Shown one piece after another: positions 8,152 to 17,260 of a DNA stretch of 64,000 nt; within the stretch, counting starts at the first letter, position 1, and each line of letters begins with the position of its first letter. The position numbers were made by a program, and so were the translations under genes. The notes beneath the pieces are model-generated. The model saw nothing but the letters and a program-made list of their open reading frames with translations, was not told the origin of the DNA and did not search any database. The stretch is from Bdellovibrionales bacterium RIFCSPHIGHO2_01_FULL_40_29. Lineage in GTDB: Bacteria; Bdellovibrionota; Bdellovibrionia; Bdellovibrionales; Bdellovibrionaceae. Location: NCBI GenBank assembly GCA_001771815.1, contig MEPU01000007.1, positions 186,001-250,000 of the forward strand, written 5' to 3'.

Positions 8152-9366
8152 ATGGTTTATCAGGATATATCCCGGCCTCCACAAGGGTCTCAGTCACCCC
8201 TCAGTTCTAAGCCCGCGATTTTAGATCGTGCACTTTCTTTTTTTCTGGATTATTTGATTTTTGCTCCGGTGGTGAGTTTTATCAGTCTGTTGCTTTTTTA
8301 TGATGAGATTCAAATTTGGAAAAAAACTCCATTGGGCGCAGAAACAGTTTCTATTTTTTTAAACTTATTTATTCTTTTTGTGATTCTTTTTAGTGGGTTG
8401 CAAACTGTATTTATTTACTACTGGAAAGCCACGCCAGGACAGTACTATTTAAAACTGCAAATGCAATTTTCTAAGACGCCAGGTTTATTGTTATTTCGAA
8501 TATTTTTTCGTCAGATTGGATTTTGGATTTCACCGCTATTTGGGGGAATTCCCTGGTTGGCCGTTTTGGCTCATCCGCAGGGGCAGACCTTTTATGACCG
8601 AATGGCTGAGTGTCGCCTGGTGACGCTCAAGACATCAGAAAAAAGGTTTGGATTTGAATCCGAGCAAAAGTATTGGCGATCATTATTGGCAACATTGACT
8701 CTTTTTTTGGGATTTCTTTTTGCGGCTTCATTTTGGCAAAACCATCAACAGTTAAAAAATGGTGGCATTGCTTTTGAAAAACTGCAGAAGGAAAATCATT
8801 TTTGTGCCGAAATGAAATCCGTTCCGTTAAAAGAGCGGCTTCAGATGGTCATTGCCTTAAATTTGGTCGGTCATATTGCAGATGCCTGTGTTGATCAAGA
8901 GGCTGATTTTGTTTTGTGGAAATCAACCGAGTCTGATGTGAAAAGTTTGGCTTATTACGCCAAATCAATCACGGCTGAAGATGATGCCGAAGAGGCCATT
9001 TATTTGAAGCAAGCTTGCGTGGGTGTGGATGAGCGCGCATGGGGCTGTCAAGTGGCCTCAGCTTTTTCAGATAGCGATCGGTTGCAAGAGTTTTATCAAA
9101 CTCTAAATAGCAATACAGATGAGAATTTTTTGCGATCAACATTGCGCTATGAGCTAGGTCTTTTGTTAGACCAAGGCGAATTTCGTCAAGCCCATTTTGA
9201 AAAGCTCAAGTCTTTTGATGATCAGAAAATAGTGAAAAAATACTTGATCTCAGAACTGATGTTGAAAAATTCTGAAAGACAAAATCAGAATCGACAACCG
9301 GCTTCAGCAGAAAAAAAGCAAAGTGTCGATAGAGACTACGCACAGAAATTGTTGCGTGATTTGTGA
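8152..9366 (+). CDS. RDD-family membrane protein with soluble C-terminal domain
   Basis: 404-residue integral membrane protein. The RDD domain spans about residues 15-160: an Arg/Asp pair in the first helix (ILDRALSFFLDYLIF), two further helices (IFLNLFILFVILFSGLQTVFIYYW; LLLFRIFFRQIGFWIS), the ATPGQYYLKL loop and YDRMAECR. A fourth helix follows (about 180-200). The remaining 200 residues are soluble, helical, and contain several Cys (NHFCAEMK, DACVDQ, KQACVG, WGCQV), suggesting a repeat-like helical domain outside the membrane. RDD proteins are often accessory transporters or Na+/H+ exchangers; the role here is unknown. The rhomboid gene starts 14 bases after its stop, so they are probably co-transcribed. 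Confidence 0.85.
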   Translation: MVYQDISRPPQGSQSPLSSKPAILDRALSFFLDYLIFAPVVSFISLLLFYDEIQIWKKTPLGAETVSIFLNLFILFVILFSGLQTVFIYYWKATPGQYYLKLQMQFSKTPGLLLFRIFFRQIGFWISPLFGGIPWLAVLAHPQGQTFYDRMAECRLVTLKTSEKRFGFESEQKYWRSLLATLTLFLGFLFAASFWQNHQQLKNGGIAFEKLQKENHFCAEMKSVPLKERLQMVIALNLVGHIADACVDQEADFVLWKSTESDVKSLAYYAKSITAEDDAEEAIYLKQACVGVDERAWGCQVASAFSDSDRLQEFYQTLNSNTDENFLRSTLRYELGLLLDQGEFRQAHFEKLKSFDDQKIVKKYLISELMLKNSERQNQNRQPASAEKKQSVDRDYAQKLLRDL

Positions 9367-9380
9367 TTTTTCCAGGAACA

Positions 9381-10316
9381 ATGCAAAAATCAGATTTAAG
9401 TCTGAAGCTATCATTAGCTGTTGTCGTTGTTATTTTGAATTTTTTTGTTTTTATTTTTGCAAATTTATTTTTTGAAAACTGGCCAAACCCTAAAAATTTT
9501 AAAGAGCTACAGGCCAAGAGTTTCGATCAGTCTCTCAGCCAAATGTATTTGCAAACATTAGATGCTACAGAACGACGGACATTGGAGCATTTAAATCCTG
9601 GAAAAGTGGCTACAGTAGCCATTCGTGATCAGCGATTTTGGATGCGTGCGGCTTATTTTCCATTTCAAGGTGATGCTGTTCAAATTGAGGCTGTCAAATC
9701 ATTGCTCGGAAACTTGAACAAAGACTATCAAAATTCGGTTCAGCATCAATTGGGATTAGGGCCGAATCACACATCGCCGTGGGCGTGGGTGACGTATCAA
9801 TTCACCCACCATTCGGTGCTTCATCTCTTGAGTAACTTGGTGTTTTTATTTCTGATCATCACTTATCTAGAGAAACAAGTTTCCGCTGGGTGGATTGGTG
9901 CCATTTATCTTTTAGGTGGAATCGGCGGAGGAGTTAGTTTTCTGTTTTTTAATACAGAGGGTGACTTGTCGGTGATCGGGGCCAGCGGATCTGTTTGTGC
10001 CTTGTTAGCTTTCTTGATGGTCGTGAAAAAAAATAAAAATATTCCCTGGGTTTATTTTTTTGCCCCCGTACCACGTGGCTATGGGCAAATATATCTGCCT
10101 GCATTTCTTATTTTTCCAATTTATTTAATTGCTGATTTTACGACGATGCTGAACGAACCACTGCAGGTCACGGCCATCGCCCACTCGGCCCATATTGGTG
10201 GGACTCTTGTGGGTCTTGGGTTGGGTTCTCTTTTTTTAATTCAGGCTTTCTTCCGGCGCAAAGCCGCGTCTCATGGTATTTTCCGTAATCACGATGGGTT
10301 CGACGAACTGTTTTAA
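9381..10316 (+). CDS. Rhomboid-family intramembrane serine protease
   Basis: Predicted 311-residue rhomboid protease. A hydrophobic segment near residues 10-30 precedes a soluble region. The core follows: WVTYQFTHHSVLHLLSNLVFL (HxxxN-type motif), helix GWIGAIYLLGGIGGGVSFLF, catalytic Ser in GASGSVCALL, and the catalytic His in AHSAHIGGTLVGLGLG. Ser/His dyad and glycine-rich helix packing are therefore present. ATG 9381 is chosen over the GTG at 9363 because an AGGA lies 5-9 bases before it. The last 81 bases are antisense to the end of the convergent putA gene. Substrate unknown; co-transcription with the RDD gene is likely. Confidence 0.88.
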   Translation: MQKSDLSLKLSLAVVVVILNFFVFIFANLFFENWPNPKNFKELQAKSFDQSLSQMYLQTLDATERRTLEHLNPGKVATVAIRDQRFWMRAAYFPFQGDAVQIEAVKSLLGNLNKDYQNSVQHQLGLGPNHTSPWAWVTYQFTHHSVLHLLSNLVFLFLIITYLEKQVSAGWIGAIYLLGGIGGGVSFLFFNTEGDLSVIGASGSVCALLAFLMVVKKNKNIPWVYFFAPVPRGYGQIYLPAFLIFPIYLIADFTTMLNEPLQVTAIAHSAHIGGTLVGLGLGSLFLIQAFFRRKAASHGIFRNHDGFDELF

Positions 10317-13199
10317 ATAATCAGGTCCGCCAGTTTTTGAACCGATTCCCGACATTTTGTATCCGCCAAAAGGATGGCGATCCACCATCGCTCCGGTGAT
10401 GCCACGATTAATGTACAGGTTGCCGACTTCCAATTCATTTTTAATTTTTTGGATATTGGCCGGAGAACGAGTGAAAACTCCTCCGGTGAGGGCATATTCA
10501 GTTGAGTTTGCAAAAGCAATAGCTTCATCCAAATTTTTGGCTTTGATCAGCGCAATCACAGGACCAAAAAATTCAGTCTGGGCGACGTCATCCGTTGGTT
10601 TCACATCGCCAAAAACAGTGGCTGGGACGTAGTATCCCGTTTGTGGTGCTGTGCCCGTAAAAATAACGGTGTGCTTTTGCGAGTAATCCCTGATGACACC
10701 AAGTAGGCGCTGGTGAGCTTCGCTATCAACAACAGGGCCGTAGTAGGATTTTGGATTTTCTGCAGAGAGCACTTCGATGCTGGCGGCAGCTTCTTTCAAT
10801 CGGTCTGCAAATTTAGAATAGACATCTTCAAGAACAATGACCCGTGACGCTGCAGAACATTTTTGACCTGCAAATCCAAAGGCTGAATACAGAACGCCGT
10901 CCACAGCTTCATCTAAATCGGCATCGTTATCGATGATAAGCGCATTTTTCCCGCCCATTTCAATGATGCATCGTTTGACATGCTGTTGTCCTGGCTGAAC
11001 AACAGCTGCATTTTTTGCGATCAACAAACCAACGGCTTTAGATCCGGTGAAGGCAATTGTTGTCGTGTGAGCATGTTTCACTAAATAATCACCAACGTCT
11101 TCGCCATAACCCGGAACAAATTGAACCACATTTTTTGGAATTCCTGCTTCCATAAATAATTTCATCAGGCCCTGCGCAATCAGAGAACTTTGCTCTGCAG
11201 GTTTCATGACAACGGTATTTCCTGTGACAACGGCGGCGGCCACTTGTCCTGCTAAAATAGCCAGTGGAAAATTCCACGGAGAAATCACTGTGACAACTCC
11301 ACGAGGTTTGTAAATGTATTGACTGATTTCACCAGGCGCATGACCCACCCGAAGTGGATTGGCTAATGAGCGCATGTGATTGGCGTAGTAACGGCAAAAA
11401 TCTATGGCTTCAGCAACATCAGCATCAGCTTCGGCCCAGGGTTTTCCAACTTCCAGGATTTGGTCAGCCATCAATTGATATTTCTTTTGCACCATCAGGT
11501 CTGCAACACGGTCCAAGTAAGTGGCACGTTCCGTTGCTGGAACTTTGCGCCAAGTCGCAAATGCGGCATGCGCTTGCTGGATGGCTTTTTCAGCGATCGC
11601 AACAGTTGCCATTTGAACTTTGGCAACTGTTTCAGATGTGTTTGACGGATTTGGTCGTTCATAAACAGTGGTTGACGAAATAGCTTCGTGACCGACGATG
11701 GGTTGAACAGTTTTTGGTAATTCTGATTTTAATTTATGAAGTGCCTGCTGAGTGTTGTCGCGAACACTTTTAATCGCAAAATCTAAGTAAGGCTCGTTGT
11801 GAAAAACATTTGGTTTTTTGATGTAGCTGGCATCTGTTGGTCGCAGATTTTCAGCGGGATCTTTCAGAAGTTCTGCTGGCGTTTTTGATTCTGCAAATTT
11901 TCCGCGAAGCCAAGACTCATTGGATGTGTTTTCTAAGAGGCGACGCACCAAATAGGCCATTCCTGGAATCAATTCACCAACTGGGGCATACTCGCGCACG
12001 CGATAACCCATATCGGACAAAGTTTTTTTAATGGGTTCAGCCATTCCGTAGAGCATTTGAATTTCGTAAGCATTCTTGGCTAAGCCAAGCTGTTCCGCTT
12101 TGACTAATGCCGCAGCCAGCGTGCGCACATTATGTGAGGCTAAGGCGACGCGGATAAAACGATAATTTTCTAAAAGTAAATAAGCACAACGTTCGTAGTT
12201 GGCATCACTTTCGGCTTTAACAGTGTAAACCGGTGTGTCCCATCCGCGTTGTTGAGCATCGATTGTTTCCGAATCCCAGTAGGCCCCTTTGACAAGGCGG
12301 ATGGTGAATGGAACTTCGCGTTTTTTTGCAAATGAAATCATATCTTGAATATCGGCGTAAGAGTCGCGAAGGTAGGCTTGAATCACGCAACCAAAAAATC
12401 GATACGCCCGGAATTCAGGTTCACTGATCAGTTCCTGGAAAACTTCCAGAGTCATATGCTTCACAGCATAATGTTCCATATCCAAATTGATAAATACACC
12501 CAGCTCCATTCCTTTTTTGAAAATAGGGCGCAAGCGATCTTTGACTTTGGTTTTTGATTCTTCCCATGCTTTGTCACTGATTTGCGAATACAGCGCCGTC
12601 ATTTTGACAGAGACATTCACTTTGGGGATGGAACCTTCGGCATCTCGGTCCAGAAGCGGGTGCTCATCCCAGCTTTGAGCATCATGTGCGAGCCATTCAA
12701 TGAGTTCCAAATAGCGGCGTTGATAATCAAGAGCTTCTTTTTCTGATAAAGTGGCTTCACCTAAAATATCAACTGTAAATGTCAGATTATTTTTGCGGGC
12801 CTTCTTAAGCACGCTGAGGGCCTCTTTGGCGTCTTCACCAGTGATAAACATTTTGGCCATCGACATGACATTTTTTTTAATAGCTCCAGCCATTAAGCCC
12901 GGAGCTAAAGAACCCAACCCTAAACCCACATTAAAGACGCTGGGTAATTCTGACTTGCCACCTTCGGAAAAATATTCTTTTAAGTGAGTCGCCACCTCAT
13001 CGCCGGAATTCAATGATGGCAGAACGTCGACAAAGCGAAACATATTGGTTTTAAATTTTTCATTTTTCATGCTCCAGTCCATAATGGAGCCATACCAAAA
13101 ATCTTTGGAAAAAAGTGAAACTTTGGATTGAGATTCCATTTTTTTGAGAATCTCTTCGCCTCGAGTGATGATTTTTGATTGCAGAGTGGATTCGGACAT
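10236..13199 (-). CDS. putA: Bifunctional proline dehydrogenase / P5C dehydrogenase
   Basis: 987-residue PutA-type enzyme that oxidises proline to glutamate via P5C. Residues about 80-450 are the FAD-dependent proline dehydrogenase barrel (RLVKGAYWDSE and YAPVGELIPGMAYLVRRLLEN are visible). Residues about 500-975 are the aldehyde dehydrogenase part: PWNFPLAI, FTGSKAVGL, the EMGGKNALI motif, and the catalytic Cys in GQKCSAASR. It lacks the N-terminal ribbon-helix-helix repressor domain of E. coli PutA and its extra C-terminal domain, so it is the short, non-regulatory type. AAGAGGTAAAT precedes the start. FAH and histidine phosphatase genes lie just upstream on the same strand (32-bp gap). Amino-acid catabolism fits a protein-feeding lifestyle. 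Confidence 0.95.
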   Translation of the reverse strand: MSESTLQSKIITRGEEILKKMESQSKVSLFSKDFWYGSIMDWSMKNEKFKTNMFRFVDVLPSLNSGDEVATHLKEYFSEGGKSELPSVFNVGLGLGSLAPGLMAGAIKKNVMSMAKMFITGEDAKEALSVLKKARKNNLTFTVDILGEATLSEKEALDYQRRYLELIEWLAHDAQSWDEHPLLDRDAEGSIPKVNVSVKMTALYSQISDKAWEESKTKVKDRLRPIFKKGMELGVFINLDMEHYAVKHMTLEVFQELISEPEFRAYRFFGCVIQAYLRDSYADIQDMISFAKKREVPFTIRLVKGAYWDSETIDAQQRGWDTPVYTVKAESDANYERCAYLLLENYRFIRVALASHNVRTLAAALVKAEQLGLAKNAYEIQMLYGMAEPIKKTLSDMGYRVREYAPVGELIPGMAYLVRRLLENTSNESWLRGKFAESKTPAELLKDPAENLRPTDASYIKKPNVFHNEPYLDFAIKSVRDNTQQALHKLKSELPKTVQPIVGHEAISSTTVYERPNPSNTSETVAKVQMATVAIAEKAIQQAHAAFATWRKVPATERATYLDRVADLMVQKKYQLMADQILEVGKPWAEADADVAEAIDFCRYYANHMRSLANPLRVGHAPGEISQYIYKPRGVVTVISPWNFPLAILAGQVAAAVVTGNTVVMKPAEQSSLIAQGLMKLFMEAGIPKNVVQFVPGYGEDVGDYLVKHAHTTTIAFTGSKAVGLLIAKNAAVVQPGQQHVKRCIIEMGGKNALIIDNDADLDEAVDGVLYSAFGFAGQKCSAASRVIVLEDVYSKFADRLKEAAASIEVLSAENPKSYYGPVVDSEAHQRLLGVIRDYSQKHTVIFTGTAPQTGYYVPATVFGDVKPTDDVAQTEFFGPVIALIKAKNLDEAIAFANSTEYALTGGVFTRSPANIQKIKNELEVGNLYINRGITGAMVDRHPFGGYKMSGIGSKTGGPDYLKQFVEPIVITENTMRRGFAPEESLN

Positions 13200-13231
13200 A
13201 TTTACCTCTTAAATTTCGAGGTGAAGTCTCT

Positions 13232-13840
13232 CTAAATCACATCCCAATGGCAAGTCAAAAGCGTCTGATTTTCAACCCGCAATTCAGCCGTTAATAGATC
13301 GCCTGAATGTAAAGGTCCGACTCCTGCCGGAGTGCCTGTTAAAATGAGATCATGCTCGGATAAGGGGTAATGGTCTTTGATGAATTCCAGGAGCTGTGCG
13401 GGTTTAAAAACCATATCCCGCGTTTGTCCTGATTGGACAATCTGGTGATTTTTCTTGAGCTCAAAAGTAATGTTTTCGAACTCTTTGAGTTCCAGCACGG
13501 AAATCCAAGAGCCAATGGGGCAGGCGCCAATAAAAGACTTTGCCAGAGTCCAGGGTTGGCCGCTTTTTTTTGCATGGGATTGGGCATCGCGGGCAGTCAG
13601 ATCCAGCGCCAGGGTTGCGTGAGAAAAGCTTAAATTTTCATCAATACGAAAAGCAAGCTCCAGTTCATAATGAACATCTTGTGACCATTTTGGTAAATGA
13701 ATCACAGATCCGGGGTTCAAACAATTTCCTGATTTTAGAAAAAAAAAGGGAACTGTTGGGGTTTCGGCATTCATTTCTTTGGCATGATCAGCGTAGTTTC
13801 TTCCAACAGCCCAAATATTTTGTGTTAAATGAAGACTCAT
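13232..13840 (-). CDS. Fumarylacetoacetate hydrolase (FAH) family protein
   Basis: 202-residue short FAH-family protein, the size of the YcgM/FAHD1-type acylpyruvase or oxaloacetate decarboxylase group. It has the N-terminal GRNYADHAKEM, the metal-site strand VHYELELAFRI (Glu pair), KSFIGACPIGSW, and the C-terminal LILTGTPAGVGPLHSGD motif. The start at 13840 overlaps the upstream stop as ATGA and has AAAGGAC ahead of it; a frame extension to 13870 is not needed. Expected activity is metal-dependent C-C hydrolysis or decarboxylation of a small oxo-acid; the exact substrate cannot be read from sequence. Translationally coupled to the histidine phosphatase gene. Confidence 0.9.
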   Translation of the reverse strand: MSLHLTQNIWAVGRNYADHAKEMNAETPTVPFFFLKSGNCLNPGSVIHLPKWSQDVHYELELAFRIDENLSFSHATLALDLTARDAQSHAKKSGQPWTLAKSFIGACPIGSWISVLELKEFENITFELKKNHQIVQSGQTRDMVFKPAQLLEFIKDHYPLSEHDLILTGTPAGVGPLHSGDLLTAELRVENQTLLTCHWDVI

Positions 13841-14340
13841 GGTTGTTGTCCTTTGGTTATTAATTTCCAAGAGGTTTCAGATTCAATTTGAAAGTGAATG
13901 AATTGTGCGGGGGCCCAGTGTGAAAATTCAAAACCAGTCAGGTCGCGATCGCAGGGAATGAGGGCCATGGCATCTTCGATCCAATCGTAGTGAGAGCAGA
14001 GATAAATAGTTTTTTTAGCTGAGTCATTGCCTGCACTTACAGACAATTCATCAATTAATTTCTGAACTCGTTGTTGAAAAGTTTTTCCTGTTTCGTATTC
14101 GCTACGCAGATTTAATTCGGGCTTTACGGTCAGGGAAAGGCTCCAGGATTTTGCAAATCCTTGAAAGGTTTGATGGGTTCGAATTTTTTCAGAAACCCAT
14201 AGCTCTGTGGCCTTGGGGATTTTTTGTAATTCCACAGTCCCTGGTAACATCAGCGCCTGCTTGAACCCCTCTTCAGAAAGATGCGGATCCTCAAACGGAG
14301 CAAAACCTTTTTTAGCATGTCGAAACAAGACGATATTCAT
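13837..14340 (-). CDS. Histidine phosphatase (RHG) family protein
   Basis: 167-residue phosphatase of the SixA-like branch of the histidine phosphatase superfamily. The N-terminus MNIVLFRHAKKG carries the catalytic RH(A) motif (His8). A conserved Arg lies in SEKIRTHQTF, and a second His is in YLCSHYDWIEDA. SixA removes phosphate from phosphohistidine domains; the partner here is unknown. The last bases overlap the FAH gene start (ATGA), implying coupled translation. The gene diverges from hslO at 14398, so the 57-bp gap holds promoters for both directions. Confidence 0.85.
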   Translation of the reverse strand: MNIVLFRHAKKGFAPFEDPHLSEEGFKQALMLPGTVELQKIPKATELWVSEKIRTHQTFQGFAKSWSLSLTVKPELNLRSEYETGKTFQQRVQKLIDELSVSAGNDSAKKTIYLCSHYDWIEDAMALIPCDRDLTGFEFSHWAPAQFIHFQIESETSWKLITKGQQP

Positions 14341-14361
14341 GTCGTTACTTTACCTAAAAAG

Positions 14362-14390
14362 TTGAGTCCCGGTTAGGGATTTGTTACTTT
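14362..14390 (+). promoter_or_regulatory. Promoter for a probably leaderless hslO mRNA
   Basis: TTGAGT (14362-14367), a 17-base spacer and TACTTT (14385-14390). Only 7 bases separate the -10 hexamer from the hslO ATG, and there is no Shine-Dalgarno sequence, so transcription should begin at or next to the start codon. Confidence 0.5.
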
Positions 14391-14397
14391 AACTGCT

Positions 14398-15288
14398 ATG
14401 GCTAAAATTGAACGTTTTGTAACAAATGATTTAACAGTTCGCGCCGCAAGTCTTGATGCCACTGATGTTGTGGCTGAAATGCAGCGCTTGCATAAGGCTT
14501 TTCCATTAGCAACCGTTGGGGTCGGAAAGGCCATGATTGGTGCCTTGCTTTTAGCTAGCCAATTAAAAGATCAGCAAAAAGTAGGTTTGTTATTTCGTGG
14601 CAATGGGGCTTTGAAGAGTATTTATGCCGAAGCCGATTTCGAGGGGCATGTTCGGGCTTATACTCCCAATCCTGAATATCAACCTCCTAGTTACGAGCGA
14701 GGGCTGACATTAGCAGAGGCTTTGGGGCATGGAACTTTATCCGTTTCTAGACATCAACCATTTCAAAAACAACCCTTTCACGGAACTGTGGAGCTGGTCA
14801 CCTCAGAAATTGGTGATGATATTGCTCATTACTTGCATCAATCCCATCAAATCCGTTCGATCGTGGGTTTGGGAATTTATTTAGATCAAAATGGTAAAGT
14901 TGTTAAAGCCGGTGGAGTCATCATCGAGGTCATGCCAGGAGTTGAAGACACGATTGTCGAGCTTCTGGAAAAAAATGCAGCAGCACAACCCCATATTTCA
15001 AAAATATTAAGAGACGGTGGAACAGCTTTGGATTTGGTGAAGCCCTACTTTTCAGGGATGGAGTACACCAATTTGGATCACCCCTATCAGGCCAAATATT
15101 TTTGTCCGTGTACAAAAGATCGGGTGATTGCAGCGCTCGAGGTTTTGGGAGAGGCTGATCTTCAAGATATGATCGATAAAAAAGAACAACCCGAAATCAC
15201 GTGTCAGATGTGTGGCAAGCCCTATCACTTCACGTTGGATGAAGTTGTCACGATCCGTGAAGAGCTTCGAAAAAACTCAATGCACTGA
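14398..15288 (+). CDS. hslO: Redox-regulated chaperone Hsp33
   Basis: 296-residue cytosolic holdase activated by oxidative unfolding. The family body is present (FRGNGALKSIYAEADFEGHVRAYTPNP, then FHGTVELVTSEIGDDIAHYLHQSHQI). The C-terminal zinc switch has all four Cys: CPC in YFCPCTKDRV and CQMC in TCQMCGKPYHF. Length matches the family (about 290). No ribosome binding site is visible; a promoter-like pair ends 7 bases before the ATG, so leaderless translation is likely. The other proteostasis genes of this window (dnaJ, dnaK, clpA, clpS) lie elsewhere. Confidence 0.96.
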   Translation: MAKIERFVTNDLTVRAASLDATDVVAEMQRLHKAFPLATVGVGKAMIGALLLASQLKDQQKVGLLFRGNGALKSIYAEADFEGHVRAYTPNPEYQPPSYERGLTLAEALGHGTLSVSRHQPFQKQPFHGTVELVTSEIGDDIAHYLHQSHQIRSIVGLGIYLDQNGKVVKAGGVIIEVMPGVEDTIVELLEKNAAAQPHISKILRDGGTALDLVKPYFSGMEYTNLDHPYQAKYFCPCTKDRVIAALEVLGEADLQDMIDKKEQPEITCQMCGKPYHFTLDEVVTIREELRKNSMH

Positions 15289-15302
15289 TGTTGAGGGATT
15301 TG

Positions 15303-16718
15303 TTACGGGCAGGTGACTGATGCCGGCAATGGAGCTCCTGCGAAAAGTCGTAACCCCATTTTATCATCATAAGAAAGTGCGACGTTGCAAATTGCAGACA
15401 GCGCAACATTTGTGGGGCTGGCAACTCCTGTACTGCTAAAACCATCTCCTCCGACAGTGATTGTTCCGGTTGCTGATGTTGATGGAATTGTAAAGCTTAA
15501 TCCTGCAGAAGTTTCGCTACTTTTTTGCGTGTACAGTGTCATGTAGGCTCCAGAGGATTGTACCATCAGACTGACCTCGGTCGCTGTCGCTTGTATCCAT
15601 GTGGATCCCGATTTTTTCATCCATTTATAGTCTAATCCAGTGATTATATTGGATGATGTATTTATTTTTACAAAAGGCAGTAAGACTCCGTTAGAGTTTA
15701 ATTGTGCTTTTGTTTTTGTTTTAACGTTATTAAAGCGAAGCTGTTTTGCTACAGACCCCAAAGTAAATGTGAGCACAGCAGGAGTGTCGGACCCAGCAAT
15801 TTCTTGCGTAGACATATCGTAATCTGGCCCCCATTGTCTTGAATCTGAAAAAGTACCACCACTGGCCGAGGTGTGTGTGATAGCTGTTCCTGTTACAGCT
15901 AAGGCCCCTCCATTTTGCAGAGCCGTGCTGACGCCAGAATTAACGATGTAATCAATATCATCATAAGATTTTGGATAAACGGCGTAGGCCGACGCTAAAG
16001 TCCAATCTAATGTCACGTTGTTTTCATCTGCAAAAGTATTCTGTACGTCGGTTAATAATAAAGTGGAACCGCTTAGTTTTGAATCTGCTCGGACATGCCA
16101 ATCCAGGCCAAATGTTTTATTTTCTAAAGCATCAATTTCTCCGTTCATATCAATATCAGGATTTGCAAGTCGCAGGGTTAAATCATCAACAGCGCCAAGA
16201 TAAGTTCCTTCATCAGCAGACAATCCTAGGCTCGTTAGCAGGGTATCCACAGATGTTGAAACACTTGCATTTGTGGTTGTCGCATTCGCAGAGACATCTC
16301 CAAGATCTATAGTTGCTGGATTGACGATCGCTAATGAATCTAAATCATTGCTGGATATTTTCACTGTCGATACGATCATATCTGGTCCTGTTAAGACGCC
16401 ATCTTTTGATACAAAAACAATGATATAGGGTTTGCCTGAGTTGACACCTAAACTAAATGAGCCATCTGCTCCCACTTCTGAGATATATCTTTCAGAGTTT
16501 GCTGTGGCCGGGGAAATAGCCATCACATGTGTGATGGTTTTTGTGGTGTAGGTACCAATAGTGCCATCGAATGAGCTTGCACTTAAAGAAGTCAGTCGTC
16601 CTAAGAAGGCTGAATTTGTGCTCACTCCGCCCGAGGCTTCGTCCTCAGACTTAGAGCACGATACGACTGTTAAAATAATTGCGGAAATGAAGGCGAAATA
16701 CAAATGTGACTTTATCAT
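15303..16718 (-). CDS. Large lipoprotein of unknown function
   Basis: 471-residue lipoprotein. It has a type II signal peptide MIKSHLYFAFISAIILTVVSC with lipobox VVSC (Cys21), then a flexible Ser/Glu-rich linker. The rest is Ser/Thr/Asn-rich and beta-looking, with a segment near 150-200 that resembles dockerin-like or calcium-loop text (NPDIDMNGEIDALENKTFGLD, Asp/Asn-rich). The C-terminal region has alternating hydrophobic strands typical of surface beta domains. No enzymatic motif is visible. AGGATG precedes the start. It is convergent with hslO. A surface or outer-membrane adhesin-like role is possible but unsupported. Confidence 0.8.
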   Translation of the reverse strand: MIKSHLYFAFISAIILTVVSCSKSEDEASGGVSTNSAFLGRLTSLSASSFDGTIGTYTTKTITHVMAISPATANSERYISEVGADGSFSLGVNSGKPYIIVFVSKDGVLTGPDMIVSTVKISSNDLDSLAIVNPATIDLGDVSANATTTNASVSTSVDTLLTSLGLSADEGTYLGAVDDLTLRLANPDIDMNGEIDALENKTFGLDWHVRADSKLSGSTLLLTDVQNTFADENNVTLDWTLASAYAVYPKSYDDIDYIVNSGVSTALQNGGALAVTGTAITHTSASGGTFSDSRQWGPDYDMSTQEIAGSDTPAVLTFTLGSVAKQLRFNNVKTKTKAQLNSNGVLLPFVKINTSSNIITGLDYKWMKKSGSTWIQATATEVSLMVQSSGAYMTLYTQKSSETSAGLSFTIPSTSATGTITVGGDGFSSTGVASPTNVALSAICNVALSYDDKMGLRLFAGAPLPASVTCP

Positions 16719-16908
16719 AAAACATCCTGTCTTGAAAGTATGTCGAACACTTTAAATAATTTTTAACGAATTCGACGGGATTGTCTATTTGTTTCTGGTA
16801 CTGTTTTACTTTAGTGCAGTTAAGATTTTGTGAACTCGTTTGTTAAGATAACGCGTAGACTTTAATAAGAAGTCTGCCGATCTTGCGTTTTCCAATAGAC
16901 AGTGTGTA

Positions 16909-16932
16909 AATCTCCTAACCTAATGGGAGGTT
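16909..16932 (+). promoter_or_regulatory. Hairpin covering a Shine-Dalgarno sequence
   Basis: AATCTCC (16909-16915) can pair with GGAGGTT (16926-16932), a 7-bp stem with one G-T pair and a 10-base loop. The right arm is most of the ribosome binding site of the gene starting at GTG 16935. Confidence 0.4.
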
Positions 16933-16934
16933 TT

Positions 16935-17204
16935 GTGAAAACAAATTTTTTAATGTGTCTTTGTTTCGTTTCATTATTCGGAATGAGCGTGCATGCCGAA
17001 GTCACGGCGACTGAAAAGATTGAGACCAGTGCAGACAAGGCTGGAGATTCAGTTAAAAAGGCCTATCGCAAAGTCAAAGATAAGACGTGTGAGATGGTTA
17101 ATGGAAAAATGGAATGTGTTGCTAAGAAAATAAAGCATAAAGCAAAGAATGCTGCTGATGCTATCGAGACGAAGGCCACTGAAATTAAGAACGAAACAAA
17201 TTAA
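16935..17204 (+). CDS. Small secreted Lys-rich helical protein
   Basis: 89-residue exported protein. The GTG at 16935 is chosen because GGGAGG lies 4-9 bases upstream; an in-frame ATG at 16902 has no such site and would spoil the signal peptide. The signal peptide is KTNFLMCLCFVSLFGMSVHA. The mature part is one long amphipathic, Lys/Ala/Glu-rich helix (KAGDSVKKAYRKVKDKTCE, KIKHKAKNAADAIETKATE), with two Cys (KTCEMVNGKMECV) placed to form a small disulfide loop. The pattern resembles periplasmic stress or entericidin/late-embryogenesis-like proteins. Function unknown. It ends at a clear terminator. Confidence 0.75.
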   Translation: MKTNFLMCLCFVSLFGMSVHAEVTATEKIETSADKAGDSVKKAYRKVKDKTCEMVNGKMECVAKKIKHKAKNAADAIETKATEIKNETN

Positions 17205-17224
17205 ATTTTGTGAGCGTGAGATAT

Positions 17225-17256
17225 CAGATGGCCTAGTTGGCCATCTGAAGTGTTTT
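17225..17256 (+). terminator. Intrinsic terminator between convergent genes
   Basis: CAGATGGCC (17225-17233) and GGCCATCTG (17239-17247) form a perfect 9-bp stem with a 5-base loop, followed by AAGTGTTTT. Confidence 0.75.
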
Positions 17257-17260
17257 CAAA

